Source: a bacterium (GTDB lineage: Bacteria > B130-G9). Taken from it: a stretch of 64,000 bases of DNA. Below the pieces are notes generated by a model. The model was not told the DNA's origin and ran no database searches. It saw only the letters and a program-made list of their open reading frames with translations. The stretch spans positions 1 through 64,000 of the forward strand of contig DATLAJ010000053.1 in the NCBI GenBank assembly GCA_035527515.1. The letters are read 5' to 3'. Positions 43,089 through 53,854 of this stretch are shown in pieces. The translations under genes were made by a program, and so were the position numbers. Positions within the stretch are counted from its first letter, which is position 1. Every line of letters begins with the position of its first letter.

Positions 43089-45560
43089 ATGTTGAATAGG
43101 CAAATCATGTTGCCCCGGCGCCTGCGCAGGTTTGGACTGTGTCTTGTGCTCCTTGTGGCAGCGCTTTTTACAACAAGTTGCGTTCACGTTTTCAAGCAAG
43201 AGAAGTTCACAGGGGGCCCTGCTATTGCCGGGCCGGAACAGGACGTTGTTCAACAGCGAGAGCAGGAGCCCGTTGAGGAGAAGGCCGAGAGCGGGCCGGC
43301 GGAGCGGGGGAATATCCTGCCCCAGGTGGCGGCCTCAACGTCAACGGTGGCAACGAAAGCAGTCGGCAAGGCCGAGGTTGAGGAGGAAAGCGATGAGCCA
43401 GAGGAAGAAGGCGTGTCAGGCGATACGGTCTTGTTCACGGCTCAGAGCAAACCCCCGAGGGGCAAGCTGCCCGAGAGCCTCGAGGAGCGAGAGGCCTGGC
43501 CTTATCTTACTCTGGAGAGCGCTCCTATCGAACAGGTGCTCGAGATGTTCATCAAGATTATGCCCGAGCGCGGCACCTTCAACTACATCGTTGACCCCAG
43601 CGTCAAGAGCAAGAAGATAACGACGCGGTTTTGGCGCCCTGTCAGGCCGGACAACCTGTGGTTCATTCTTCAGTCCATACTGACTATGAATGGGCTTGCG
43701 ATGGTCGATTCAGGCCGGGACTTCTACAAGATCGTTCCCCTGCCTAGCGCCAGGCAGCTGCCGATAGAGACCTACGTGGGTCGCTCAGGCGACCAGCTAG
43801 AGCTCGAGGATACTCTCGTAACACAAATCGTTCCCACGGAGCACATACCGCCGTCAGCTTTGCTGAAGCTGATCAAGCCGTTTCTCTCGAGCGTGGCATA
43901 CGAGGTTACGAACGACGACACGATGCTTCTCATCATCACTGACCTTGAGTCTAACATCAAGCGTGTGATGACGTTCATCAAGCTGCTGGACGTGCCGACG
44001 GCCACCGAGAGGCTGAGAATCTATCAGGTTCAGTTTGCGGACGCGGGGGAGGTTGCGTCGATTTTGGACAAGCTTTTCTCTGCCAAAAAGACCTCAACAT
44101 CTTCTTCCTCGACGTCTCGGCGGTCGAGTCGCAGCTCGAGGTCCAGTAAGACGTCCACGGAGGCTTCCGGCACCTTGGGCGGCCTGGGGGAAAAGCCAGT
44201 CATCATCACCGACAAGCGTTCCAACTCGTTGGTTGTGTTGGGCCGAAAGGCTGCCCTGGAGGCCATAGAGCAGATCATCGAGATGTTGGACGTCGATGTT
44301 TATGGGGCCGAGAAAACATACGTTTACTACCTCGAGAACGCCGAGGCAAAGTCCTTGGCGTCGCTCCTCAGTAGCCTCTATTCCAAGAGCAAGACGAAGT
44401 CCACAGGTTCGCGGGCGAGTTCCAGCACACGCAAATCCCCCTTTCAGAGTAAAGTCCGTGAGAGCGGAAGCGCCGGGACCAAGCCCGGTTTCGGCACCGG
44501 GTCGGTAATCGGTGATGTCAACATAGTTGCCGACGAGTTCACCAACTCGCTTATTATCGTAACCGACCCGGCCAATTATCCTGAGATTAAGCGGACGATC
44601 GAGGCGCTGGACATTCGGCCCAAGCAGGTGCTAATCGAGGTGCTTATCGCAGAGCTGACGCTGGACAAGACGACGCAGTTTGGGCTCGAGTGGTCGCTCA
44701 AAGGGCAGGGTAGCGCAACGGTTGGTGGTGAGAACTTCAACGTGGTTTCGGATATTGCCCAGGCGTTGGGTGTGCCGTCTGGCAGCGGGTTTGTTTTGAA
44801 CGTTGTCGATGCCCAGAGGCTTAAAGGTCTCCTTAATGCCTACGCGAGTCAGTCCAAACTCCACGTCCTCTCCACGCCGCGTATTATCGCCTCGAATAAC
44901 CAGGAGGCGAAGATATACGTCGGGAAGGACGTTCCCATCGTCACGAGCGAGACCTCGAGCAGCTCAACGTCGGTGAGCTCATTCGACACGAGACGAACGA
45001 TTCAATACAAGGACACGGGCATCATCTTGGACGTCAAGCCGCATGTGAACGAGAAGAAGACGATCAAGCTGGAGATCAACCAGACTGTTTCGGATGCGCA
45101 GACCAACAAGATCGGTGGCTCAGATTCACCGATCGTGAACCGTCGGGAGGTGAAGACGACAGTTTTCATGGATGACAGGAGCACGCTTCTCATCGGCGGC
45201 CTGATCAAGAAGAACGTCAACACGGCCAAAGAAGGCATTCCGCTTCTCATGGATATTCCCTGGATTGGGAAGCTTTTCTCCTCTACCTCGGTGATAGAGA
45301 CGAATACCGAGCTGCTGATATTGATCACGCCCACCATTATAGAAACAACGGCTGAGGCCAAGGCCGCCATTTGCGATTATGAGACCAGCATGAAAGAGCT
45401 CTTCGATGAGATCCGCAAACGGAAGGGCGCTATCTGGGAGCGAGAGCCGCCTGCGGACGAGCAGACAGGTGAGCCGAAAAGTGGCGCCAATACCGAATCG
45501 AAGGCCGGTGGCTCCAAGGGCTCGACCGGCAAGGAAGCGCCGGAGAAGTCAGAGGATTGA
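43089..45560 (+). CDS. gspD: Type II secretion secretin GspD
   Basis: An 823-residue outer-membrane secretin. The ATG at 43089 is chosen because a GGGGGTGAG site precedes it and a lipoprotein signal follows (LVLLVAALFTTSC, lipobox Cys at about 31). An acidic linker leads to N0/N1/N2/N3 domains (EQVLEMFIKIMPERGTFNYIV and IYQVQFADAGEVASILDKLF) and the secretin core (VLIEVLIAELTLDKTTQFGLEW, VLSTPRIIASNNQEAKIYVGKDVP, LLIGGLIKK). A Ser/Arg-rich insert is at about 335-360. The last 40 residues are Lys/Ser-rich. A gap of 161 nt separates it from gspC. Confidence 0.95.
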   Translation: MLNRQIMLPRRLRRFGLCLVLLVAALFTTSCVHVFKQEKFTGGPAIAGPEQDVVQQREQEPVEEKAESGPAERGNILPQVAASTSTVATKAVGKAEVEEESDEPEEEGVSGDTVLFTAQSKPPRGKLPESLEEREAWPYLTLESAPIEQVLEMFIKIMPERGTFNYIVDPSVKSKKITTRFWRPVRPDNLWFILQSILTMNGLAMVDSGRDFYKIVPLPSARQLPIETYVGRSGDQLELEDTLVTQIVPTEHIPPSALLKLIKPFLSSVAYEVTNDDTMLLIITDLESNIKRVMTFIKLLDVPTATERLRIYQVQFADAGEVASILDKLFSAKKTSTSSSSTSRRSSRSSRSSKTSTEASGTLGGLGEKPVIITDKRSNSLVVLGRKAALEAIEQIIEMLDVDVYGAEKTYVYYLENAEAKSLASLLSSLYSKSKTKSTGSRASSSTRKSPFQSKVRESGSAGTKPGFGTGSVIGDVNIVADEFTNSLIIVTDPANYPEIKRTIEALDIRPKQVLIEVLIAELTLDKTTQFGLEWSLKGQGSATVGGENFNVVSDIAQALGVPSGSGFVLNVVDAQRLKGLLNAYASQSKLHVLSTPRIIASNNQEAKIYVGKDVPIVTSETSSSSTSVSSFDTRRTIQYKDTGIILDVKPHVNEKKTIKLEINQTVSDAQTNKIGGSDSPIVNRREVKTTVFMDDRSTLLIGGLIKKNVNTAKEGIPLLMDIPWIGKLFSSTSVIETNTELLILITPTIIETTAEAKAAICDYETSMKELFDEIRKRKGAIWEREPPADEQTGEPKSGANTESKAGGSKGSTGKEAPEKSED

Positions 45561-45583
45561 TTGACACAGATCAGGAGGCATAA

Positions 45584-46180
45584 ATGCGTAAGAGTCTATT
45601 GATTATCGGTCTGTTGTTCCTTGCCGGAACGGTTGTTCTGACAGGCTGCTCGAGGCGCGGTGGCACTGGCGACGATGATTCGCAGTCAACCATCTGGGGG
45701 CTACAGATAACGAGGATCGAGTCGTTGACTGGCCTGCCCTACGTAGAGTCCAGCGTGAACGCGAACGATCTCGGCACTGATGACAACGCTGTCGTCTATG
45801 TGCTCAACAAGTATTCTGATTACTATCTCGATTCGGAGGGCAACATCGACCCCTCATATAACGTCCTTGTCACCAAGTATCTCGTCGAGATAGCACTGCC
45901 CAACTATGCCCCGTTCACTTTCGAGAGGAACATATACTCTCAAATAGCTGCCTCAACCGCGGACACGGAGACGTCGCTTACGGTCGCGGCTGTGCCGGCA
46001 GAGCTCAAATCTCAGATAGCGACGATTGTTGATGCGGAGGGTGGGGCGATCGAGGGCACTCTAACCATCCGCCTCGAGGGCAAGTTTGGCAACGGCGAGG
46101 ATGCCTACACGACCGGCAAGACGCGACTTAGGATCACCTCGCAAGGCACCGCACCTCTGGGCGTCTCTATCGTGAGGTAA
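45584..46180 (+). CDS. Lipoprotein next to the secretin gene
   Basis: A 198-residue lipoprotein with a clear signal (KSLLIIGLLFLAGTVVLTGC). The mature part is beta-rich and acidic (GLQITRIESLTG, NAVVYVLNKYSDYYLD, VTKYLVEIALPNYAPFTFERN, GTLTIRLEGKF). I do not recognise a named family. It lies 23 nt after gspD, so a role as a secretin pilotin or cell-surface factor is possible, but most known pilotins are smaller and helical. GGAGG precedes the ATG. Confidence 0.75.
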   Translation: MRKSLLIIGLLFLAGTVVLTGCSRRGGTGDDDSQSTIWGLQITRIESLTGLPYVESSVNANDLGTDDNAVVYVLNKYSDYYLDSEGNIDPSYNVLVTKYLVEIALPNYAPFTFERNIYSQIAASTADTETSLTVAAVPAELKSQIATIVDAEGGAIEGTLTIRLEGKFGNGEDAYTTGKTRLRITSQGTAPLGVSIVR

Positions 46181-46620
46181 TCCCTTGGATTGCGCTGTTC
46201 CACGCGGTAGTTGATCCAGAGCGCCTCCGCCCGAGGCGCTTTCGAGGAGTGGCATTTCTTGGTGGGTGCGTCGATTCTCCGGAAAGAGGAATACAGCTGG
46301 TCCGTAAGAGGGCAACGGTATCCCGACAGCGCGACCTTGCCTTTGACCTGGATCAACACTTCAGCGAGCCGCTTGTGCTCGGCATCTGTCATTTCGTAAC
46401 TGTAAGCCTTTAGCCTCTCTTTCTGGTCTCTCAGGACGCGGAAGAAATTCACGACCTCTCCATGTATGTCGTTGTATGTTTCAATAGGCGAAGGTTCCCG
46501 GTTAAGAAGAACTGCGGCCGATCCCCCAAAAGGTTCGCAATAGTGGTGACACTTGGGCAGTAGAGGCAAAAGCCATTCGAGATGATTGTATTTGCCGCCA
46601 TACCAGCCAAAGGCGATCAT
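46105..46620 (-). pseudogene. D12-class (Dam-type) adenine methylase with internal deletion
   Basis: A 171-codon frame. Its first 70 residues match the start of D12-class adenine methylases (FGWYGGKYNHLEWLLPLLP and CEPFGGSAAVLLNRE). Residues 71-138 match their end (YEMTDAEHKRLAEVL, KGKVALSGYRCPL, CHSSKAPRAEALWINY). The roughly 115 residues between these parts, which carry the catalytic DPPY motif, are missing at a junction near 46410. The frame is kept across the join. Its tail (past 46180) overlaps the lipoprotein gene. It cannot methylate DNA in this form. Confidence 0.75.
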
Positions 46621-46914
46621 CCGACGGGCTCGTCTATTCCTATTCGTGCCCGTGACTGGTGCGGTTTCGGTCTCAGGAAGAAGCTTCAATGCTGTCTTCC
46701 GGGCATCCTCTGCACCGCGAAGAGGACCGTGGAGACTGCCGTTCAAATGTATAGCGGAAGGTTTTCGCACCATTCTCACAACTCATATGCTTCTGAGCGA
46801 CATCCGGTCATGGATGCGCCGAGCTCGTCAAGAGTCCATGTTAGTGTGGCGCCCATCCAAGTCAAGAGCCTTTCGCGATTAGGAACCAATGAGCCACAAC
46901 CTCGTGCTTGAACC

Positions 46915-46977
46915 GGAAGAAGGCGCCGGAGCAGGGGGTCCGCCGGATGCCGTTCCCGCGGCGATTGCTCGCATCAC
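46915..46977. repeat. 63-bp direct repeat, copy 1
   Basis: The sequence starts GGAAGAAGGCGCCGGAGC and ends GATTGCTCGCATCAC. It recurs in the same orientation at 48064-48126 with a single base difference. Confidence 0.88.
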
Positions 46978-47079
46978 GTGGTGCTTTGGATATTAATCCC
47001 GCGGCAAATAATGGACGCCGTGTCCATAACGAGATTCCGGGCTTGCTTTTCCTAAACAGGTAGGTCATATTATCTGCAA

Positions 47080-47093
47080 TCCGGAATTCCGGA
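47080..47093. repeat. Perfect 14-bp palindrome
   Basis: TCCGGAATTCCGGA, self-complementary over all 14 bases. An imperfect 16-bp palindrome follows at 47099-47114. Confidence 0.6.
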
Positions 47094-47116
47094 GGTGGAT
47101 GGTATTAATGCCATCG

Positions 47117-47138
47117 GGGCCCGCAAGGGCCCTTTTTA
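47117..47138 (+). terminator. Factor-independent terminator
   Basis: GGGCCC-GCAA-GGGCCC followed by TTTTTA. The T tract lies on the plus strand, so it stops rightward transcription and protects the end of the minus-strand DUF3800 gene from read-through. Confidence 0.65.
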
Positions 47139-47156
47139 TTTCTGGCGCACGGCTCT

Positions 47157-47963
47157 TTAAGGCAACAGCTTCTTCCCGAATATCCTCCCGTCGTAATGGC
47201 TTTGATAGTATTTCTGCTGTAAGATGGCGATGACTCTGTTCGCAAACGGCGCTATCTCTTTTCGGAGCAGCCCGTAGTCCTTGAGTATCTCGTTACGACT
47301 GGGATGAGCGATGAGGTCCGCTAATTGAAGTCCTGCGATATTGTTCGCCTTGGGCTTAACCTTGAGTTGCTTGCTGGTCAGCCCTGCCTGGAAGCGTTCA
47401 GGCGAAACATAGTCACTCCCCCCTTCCCAAAGCCTCGCGAATGATCGCTTCAGACGCATATCCTCCTTACCTCCCCTCGCCTCTGCCATGGCATCACCTT
47501 GGCTATTAGAATTCTCTAAGAAGAAGACGAATCTCTCCAACATCACGTTCAAGCAGTAGTGATACGGCTCATATCTCCAGGTTGTATATGTCTCTTTATG
47601 TCTTTTTTTATTGATGCAAATTGATATAACCGTGTATTGCCAGGACTTGAGGAGCTCCAGAAGATCGTCATCGAATCGCTGTCTCAATTGTGCATCTCTG
47701 AGTTTCCCAAATGGGTGCTTTGCGTTCATCAGGTCTTTCCGATGGAGTATCAATGGTTCGTCAGGGTGAGGGTCGAAGTATCTGGTCTTGAGTGCTTCCA
47801 TTTGTGGATACAGCGTGGTTTTGACGTAGCTCAGGTCAATGATCACGCCGGTCAGACTCAAGAACTGGTGGTTGGGATTGTCGGAGCTCTCTAGATCAGG
47901 ATTTCCAACTTCGTCTATATACATCCGATAAACAGGGTTCCGATTATCCCTTTCTTGAATCAT
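47157..47963 (-). CDS. DUF3800 protein
   Basis: A 268-residue cytoplasmic protein of the DUF3800 family, whose predicted fold is RNase H-like. The family opening MYIDEVGNPD (strand plus Asp/Glu), the middle HRKDLMNAKHPFG and the end NIAGLQLADLIAHPSRNEIL (second acidic site) are intact. DUF3800 genes are scattered through mobile and defence regions; their activity is not established. Here the gene lies between two copies of a 63-bp direct repeat and beside a broken methylase gene. Confidence 0.88.
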   Translation of the reverse strand: MIQERDNRNPVYRMYIDEVGNPDLESSDNPNHQFLSLTGVIIDLSYVKTTLYPQMEALKTRYFDPHPDEPLILHRKDLMNAKHPFGKLRDAQLRQRFDDDLLELLKSWQYTVISICINKKRHKETYTTWRYEPYHYCLNVMLERFVFFLENSNSQGDAMAEARGGKEDMRLKRSFARLWEGGSDYVSPERFQAGLTSKQLKVKPKANNIAGLQLADLIAHPSRNEILKDYGLLRKEIAPFANRVIAILQQKYYQSHYDGRIFGKKLLP

Positions 47964-49999
<2,036 letters not shown>

Positions 50000-50096
50000 C
50001 GTTGGCCTGGCGGGCAGGCAACCCACCCCTTGCTAGTGCCATTTGGGCGATGGCATTCTGCGGTCGAACGCGGGACATAAAAATTGCAGCGGTATT

Positions 50097-51236
50097 GTGG
50101 TTAGGGTCTTATACATAAGCGGGACGAGCAGGCCCGGCGGCGCTTGGGAAAGTCTCAGGGATATTGTTTTCGGCCTCGAGCGAGGCCGTTTTGAGCCTGT
50201 CGTCGCCTGTTCGGGGGAGCCAGCGTGGCACGGCTCTCGGGATGGAGTCGATGTCGTGTCAATCAAGATGCCGATGTTTAGGAAGGGAAAGAGCATATTG
50301 CACATTCCGCTGGCAATTGGGCGCCTCAGGCGAGCGGTTCGTTCGTATCAGGTCTCGCTTTTGCACGCCAACAGCGTCTGGGACGTCCCATACGCGCTTT
50401 GGGCTGCAAAGCCGGTCGTGGCGCCGGTCGTGGCTCACGTGAGGACGGAGATCGACCGGGACAAGGCGAGGAAGTATGGGCTGCATAAGAGTGATGCCGC
50501 CATCTGCACGTCTGGCAGAGCGGTGGACGTGCTTTCGGGCTTTGAGAGTCTGACGGGGAGAGTTTTTTACGTTCCTAACGGAGTTGACCTTCAGCGGTTT
50601 GCTCGCACAACGCCCCGGGGCGAGTCGCGCCGGCGGTTTGGGTTGGATGACAGTGCGGTTGTGTTCGGGGCGGTTGGCCGCATCGATCGGCTGAAGGGGC
50701 TTGATCTCTTGGTCGAGGCTTTCTCTCGCATTGCCGGGGTCCTCGAGCGCGCAAGGCTGCTCATCGTTGGGGATGCGAGGGGCAAGGGCAGCTCGTTCGA
50801 GGACGAGCTCAGGCGGATGGTTGAGCAGTTAGGGCTTTCGAAGCGGGTGATATTCGCTGGCCATCAAGACGATCCTGTTCCATCTTTTGCAGCGCTGGAT
50901 GTGCTTGTCATGCCAAGCAGGACGGAGGGCTTTGGACGTTCGGCAGTGGAGGCGATGGCGATGGCAAAGCCGGTCATCGCGTCTGACGTTGGGGCGCTTC
51001 CGGAGATCGTTGACGATGGGCATAGTGGTTACGTTGTCCCCGATGGCGACGTTGATGGGCTTGCCAGCAGAATGAGCGAGCTCGCCGTAGATTGCCAGAA
51101 GAGGGAGGCGTTTGGCCGAGCTGGCAGGGCGATGGCAGAGGCGAGGTTCGACCTGAAGACTATGCTCAGAAGGCTACAGAGCATTTATGATGTCCTGCTC
51201 GGAGGCAGCGACAGGGGCCGAGATAGTGCGAGCTAG
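50097..51236 (+). CDS. Glycosyltransferase family 4
   Basis: A 379-residue GT-B enzyme. The GTG at 50097 gives a natural opening (VRVLYISGTSRPGGAWESLRD); an earlier TTG at 50043 lies in a poor context. The C-terminal half has VFGAVGRIDRLKGLDLLVEAF, FAGHQDDPVPSFAALDVLVMPS and the E-x7-E motif EGFGRSAVE, then AKPVIASDVGALPEIV. It probably transfers a sugar to an envelope glycan. It is followed by an overlapping deacetylase gene and stands between yajC and secD, an unusual place. Confidence 0.9.
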   Translation: MVRVLYISGTSRPGGAWESLRDIVFGLERGRFEPVVACSGEPAWHGSRDGVDVVSIKMPMFRKGKSILHIPLAIGRLRRAVRSYQVSLLHANSVWDVPYALWAAKPVVAPVVAHVRTEIDRDKARKYGLHKSDAAICTSGRAVDVLSGFESLTGRVFYVPNGVDLQRFARTTPRGESRRRFGLDDSAVVFGAVGRIDRLKGLDLLVEAFSRIAGVLERARLLIVGDARGKGSSFEDELRRMVEQLGLSKRVIFAGHQDDPVPSFAALDVLVMPSRTEGFGRSAVEAMAMAKPVIASDVGALPEIVDDGHSGYVVPDGDVDGLASRMSELAVDCQKREAFGRAGRAMAEARFDLKTMLRRLQSIYDVLLGGSDRGRDSAS

Positions 51237-51981
51237 AGTTCCCATATTCATGTTCCACCACGTTGCGCCCGAGGGCTCATCTGTGCCTCGTTCGCCGTTG
51301 GTTGTGAGGAGTTCAAAGCTCAGGGAGACCGCCGAATGGTTCCTTGGTCACGGATACGAATCGATTACTGTTCAACGGCTTGCGGAGCTTCTGAGGGCCG
51401 GGGACGCTGCCTCATTGAGGCGCAAGTTTGCTCTCACGTTTGACGATGGTGCGAAGAGCAGCTTTGAGCAGGCTTATCCTGTGCTTTCAGAGATTGGCTG
51501 CACAGCGACGTTTTACGTTTTGACGAGCTGTATTGGTGGGCGGAGCAATTGGCGGAATAAGAGTCGGTCTTTTGAGATAATGAATGCTGAAGAGCTGTCG
51601 GAGCTCTTTGGGCACGGTTTCGAGATCGGCTCTCACGGATGTGATCACGTGGACCTCACGGCGCTTGCTTCTGATGAGATCGAGGCTCAAATGGCGGAAT
51701 CGAAGGCCACGCTGTCATCGATGATAGGCGTCGAGGTCTCAACCTTCGCATATCCTTACGGGCTTTTTGACACTAGAGCCGTGAAGGCCGCCCGAGATGC
51801 GGGCTACATCGCTGCCTGCTCGACGTTGCGGGGTGCGGCTCAGGATTCTGAGCACATTTTTGCTTTTAAGCGTATTATGGTAACAGAGGGTACAGGTTCG
51901 CTCCGGCTACGCTACTTCATGAGCGGGCTTTTGGATTTCGAGCACCGCAAGGAGTTCGATGCGGCAGTTTTGAGCCGGTGA
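51187..51981 (+). CDS. Polysaccharide deacetylase (NodB domain)
   Basis: A 264-residue CE4-type enzyme that removes acetyl groups from N-acetylated sugars. Motif 1 LTFDDG has the catalytic base Asp and metal Asp (FALTFDDGAKSS). Motif 2 SHGCDHVDL gives the metal His pair. Motif 3 FAYPYGLFD is present. There is no signal peptide at either candidate start (ATG 51187 or GTG 51226), so it may act on lipid-linked sugars or reach the surface by another route. It overlaps the glycosyltransferase gene, so the two probably act on the same glycan (inference). Confidence 0.9.
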   Translation: MMSCSEAATGAEIVRARVPIFMFHHVAPEGSSVPRSPLVVRSSKLRETAEWFLGHGYESITVQRLAELLRAGDAASLRRKFALTFDDGAKSSFEQAYPVLSEIGCTATFYVLTSCIGGRSNWRNKSRSFEIMNAEELSELFGHGFEIGSHGCDHVDLTALASDEIEAQMAESKATLSSMIGVEVSTFAYPYGLFDTRAVKAARDAGYIAACSTLRGAAQDSEHIFAFKRIMVTEGTGSLRLRYFMSGLLDFEHRKEFDAAVLSR

Positions 51982-52021
51982 CGCCGAGTGCCCCTGAGTG
52001 GTTTTTTGAAGCTGAGGAAGA

Positions 52022-53854
52022 ATGTTACATAGCGACGATCTGAAGGCAAAACTCAAGAGCATCGACAGGTCAGGATATAAATCGTATAAGTCCCTTGCCG
52101 GTCGATACAAGTTCGAGGACTACGTCCTCATCTTCGACAAGGTGCAAAGCGATCCCTTTGCAGCACCTTCGCGTTTGCGGGTGCGGGTGCCGCAGCAAGT
52201 CGCTGGTTTCCCACAGGCGCTCTTTTCAACCCCGACTCGTCGAGTTGCGTTGGAGGATTTCCTGACGCGTCAATTTGAGGCGGTGAGCTCCGATTCGCGG
52301 CGCAAGATACGCGGCTCTGGCAAAAGCGGGACGCTTTCCATTGCGTCCTGCGGTCAGGAGGTCTTGGAGAGGAGCTCCGTCAACGTTACGGACGAGTATG
52401 TCGAGGCGCGGTTCGTGGCCGGGCTCCCAGCGGACGGGCGCATCATCCTCGGGAACGAGGCATACGCAATGCTTTTCGGGATTCTGCCGGACATAGTCCG
52501 GCAATCTCTCAAATACCAGAATCTGGACAAGAACGCGATGTCGAAGCACATCGATGTTGTGGAGGACCAGGATTTCATACGCCATAAGCTCGAAGAGTTG
52601 GGCCTCATAGCGTTCGTGGCGGACGGCTCGATTCTGCCGCGGCGAAGCGGGATAGACGACAGGCCGATGAGGGGTATCGTAGTTGACGTTGAAACGCTGG
52701 ATGTCGTCAAGCCTGGGGAGATCGGTGCGGACATAGTCATACCGTTCAACTCTCCTTCAAGTCTGCAAATGGAGATTCAGACGCCAAACCGTGGGCCGGT
52801 CAGAGGGATGGCGCTTAGGCCCGGCGTTACGTTGATCGCGGGGGGCGGGTTCCATGGCAAATCGACGCTTTTGTCGGCGTTGGAGCGAGGCGTTTACAAT
52901 CACATCCCTGGGGATGGTCGTGAGTTCGTTGTTACCGTGGATGGAGCGGTCAAGCTGAAGGCAGAGGAGGGTCGGAACGTTGAGAAGGTCGATATAAGGC
53001 CGTTCATCAACAACCTGCCATTTGGGCAGAGCACAAGGGCATTTACGACCCAGAACGCAAGCGGAAGCACCTCCCAGAGCGCCAACATTATCGAGGCGCT
53101 TCAGTTGGGCGCAAAGGTGCTTTTGATCGACGAGGACACATCGGCGACGAATTTCATGATAAGGGACGTCAGGATGCAGCAATTGGTCCCGAAGGACCGG
53201 GAGCCAATCACGCCGTTCGTGGATAAGATCAGGCAGATGTATTCTGACCTTGGGGTCTCCTCGATACTTGTCATGGGCGGCTCCGGTGATTACTTTGATG
53301 TAGCGGACGTCGTGCTAGTTCTGGACAAATACCTTGTGAAGGACATGACAGTCAAGGCGCAGAGTATAGCGATAGAGCACCGGACTCGGCGCGAGATTGA
53401 AAGTGGGGAGCATTTCGGTGAGCTGACGAAGCGGTGCCCTCTCAAGCGGTCGTTGAGCGCAGGGTCAGGTCGTAATGAGGTCAAGATCGACATCAAGGGC
53501 AAGGGCAAGATTCTTTACGGTGAGAGCGAGAGCGACATTTCTGCTCAGGACCAGTTGGTTGACTACTGTCAGACTCGCGCGATCGGCGATGCGATCTACT
53601 ATGGTGTGTCCGAGTATCTGAAGGACCTCGACAGCAGCATGGCAATGCCGGACCTAGTAGAGAGGATTGACAGGGACATTTCTGAGCGGGGTCTTGATAT
53701 CTTATGCCCGTTCGCTCGGGGCGATTACGCCAGGCCGAGGCGTTTTGAGATTGGCGCGGCGATCAATCGGCTACGTTGCTTGAAGGTTAGACAGTTGAGA
53801 GCAGAAGAAGAGGGCCAGGAAGGGGCTAGATGTGAAAAAGAACCTGTTGGGTAA
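52022..53854 (+). CDS. Predicted ATPase of the ABC class (COG3044 type)
   Basis: A 610-residue cytoplasmic protein. It has the unusual P-loop GGGFHGKSTLLSAL (about residues 276-289), with HNHIPGDGRE-like context (VYNHIPGDGREFVVT). Later are FTTQNASGSTSQSANIIEAL as an ABC-like signature, LLIDEDTSATNFM as Walker B, and the long C-terminal domain. Proteins of this family are widespread but their task is unknown. It has no membrane segment and no permease partner. It overlaps secD by 23 nt, so it is made together with the translocase subunits. Confidence 0.85.
   Translation: MLHSDDLKAKLKSIDRSGYKSYKSLAGRYKFEDYVLIFDKVQSDPFAAPSRLRVRVPQQVAGFPQALFSTPTRRVALEDFLTRQFEAVSSDSRRKIRGSGKSGTLSIASCGQEVLERSSVNVTDEYVEARFVAGLPADGRIILGNEAYAMLFGILPDIVRQSLKYQNLDKNAMSKHIDVVEDQDFIRHKLEELGLIAFVADGSILPRRSGIDDRPMRGIVVDVETLDVVKPGEIGADIVIPFNSPSSLQMEIQTPNRGPVRGMALRPGVTLIAGGGFHGKSTLLSALERGVYNHIPGDGREFVVTVDGAVKLKAEEGRNVEKVDIRPFINNLPFGQSTRAFTTQNASGSTSQSANIIEALQLGAKVLLIDEDTSATNFMIRDVRMQQLVPKDREPITPFVDKIRQMYSDLGVSSILVMGGSGDYFDVADVVLVLDKYLVKDMTVKAQSIAIEHRTRREIESGEHFGELTKRCPLKRSLSAGSGRNEVKIDIKGKGKILYGESESDISAQDQLVDYCQTRAIGDAIYYGVSEYLKDLDSSMAMPDLVERIDRDISERGLDILCPFARGDYARPRRFEIGAAINRLRCLKVRQLRAEEEGQEGARCEKEPVG

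Larger units (their letters stand above)
46621..47156. other. Gap upstream of the methylase remnant, about 535 bp
   Basis: Holds the 63-bp direct repeat copy 1 (46915-46977), a 14-bp perfect palindrome (47080-47093), an imperfect 16-bp palindrome (47099-47114) and a factor-independent terminator (47117-47138). Short open frames here have no recognisable product. Confidence 0.5.
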
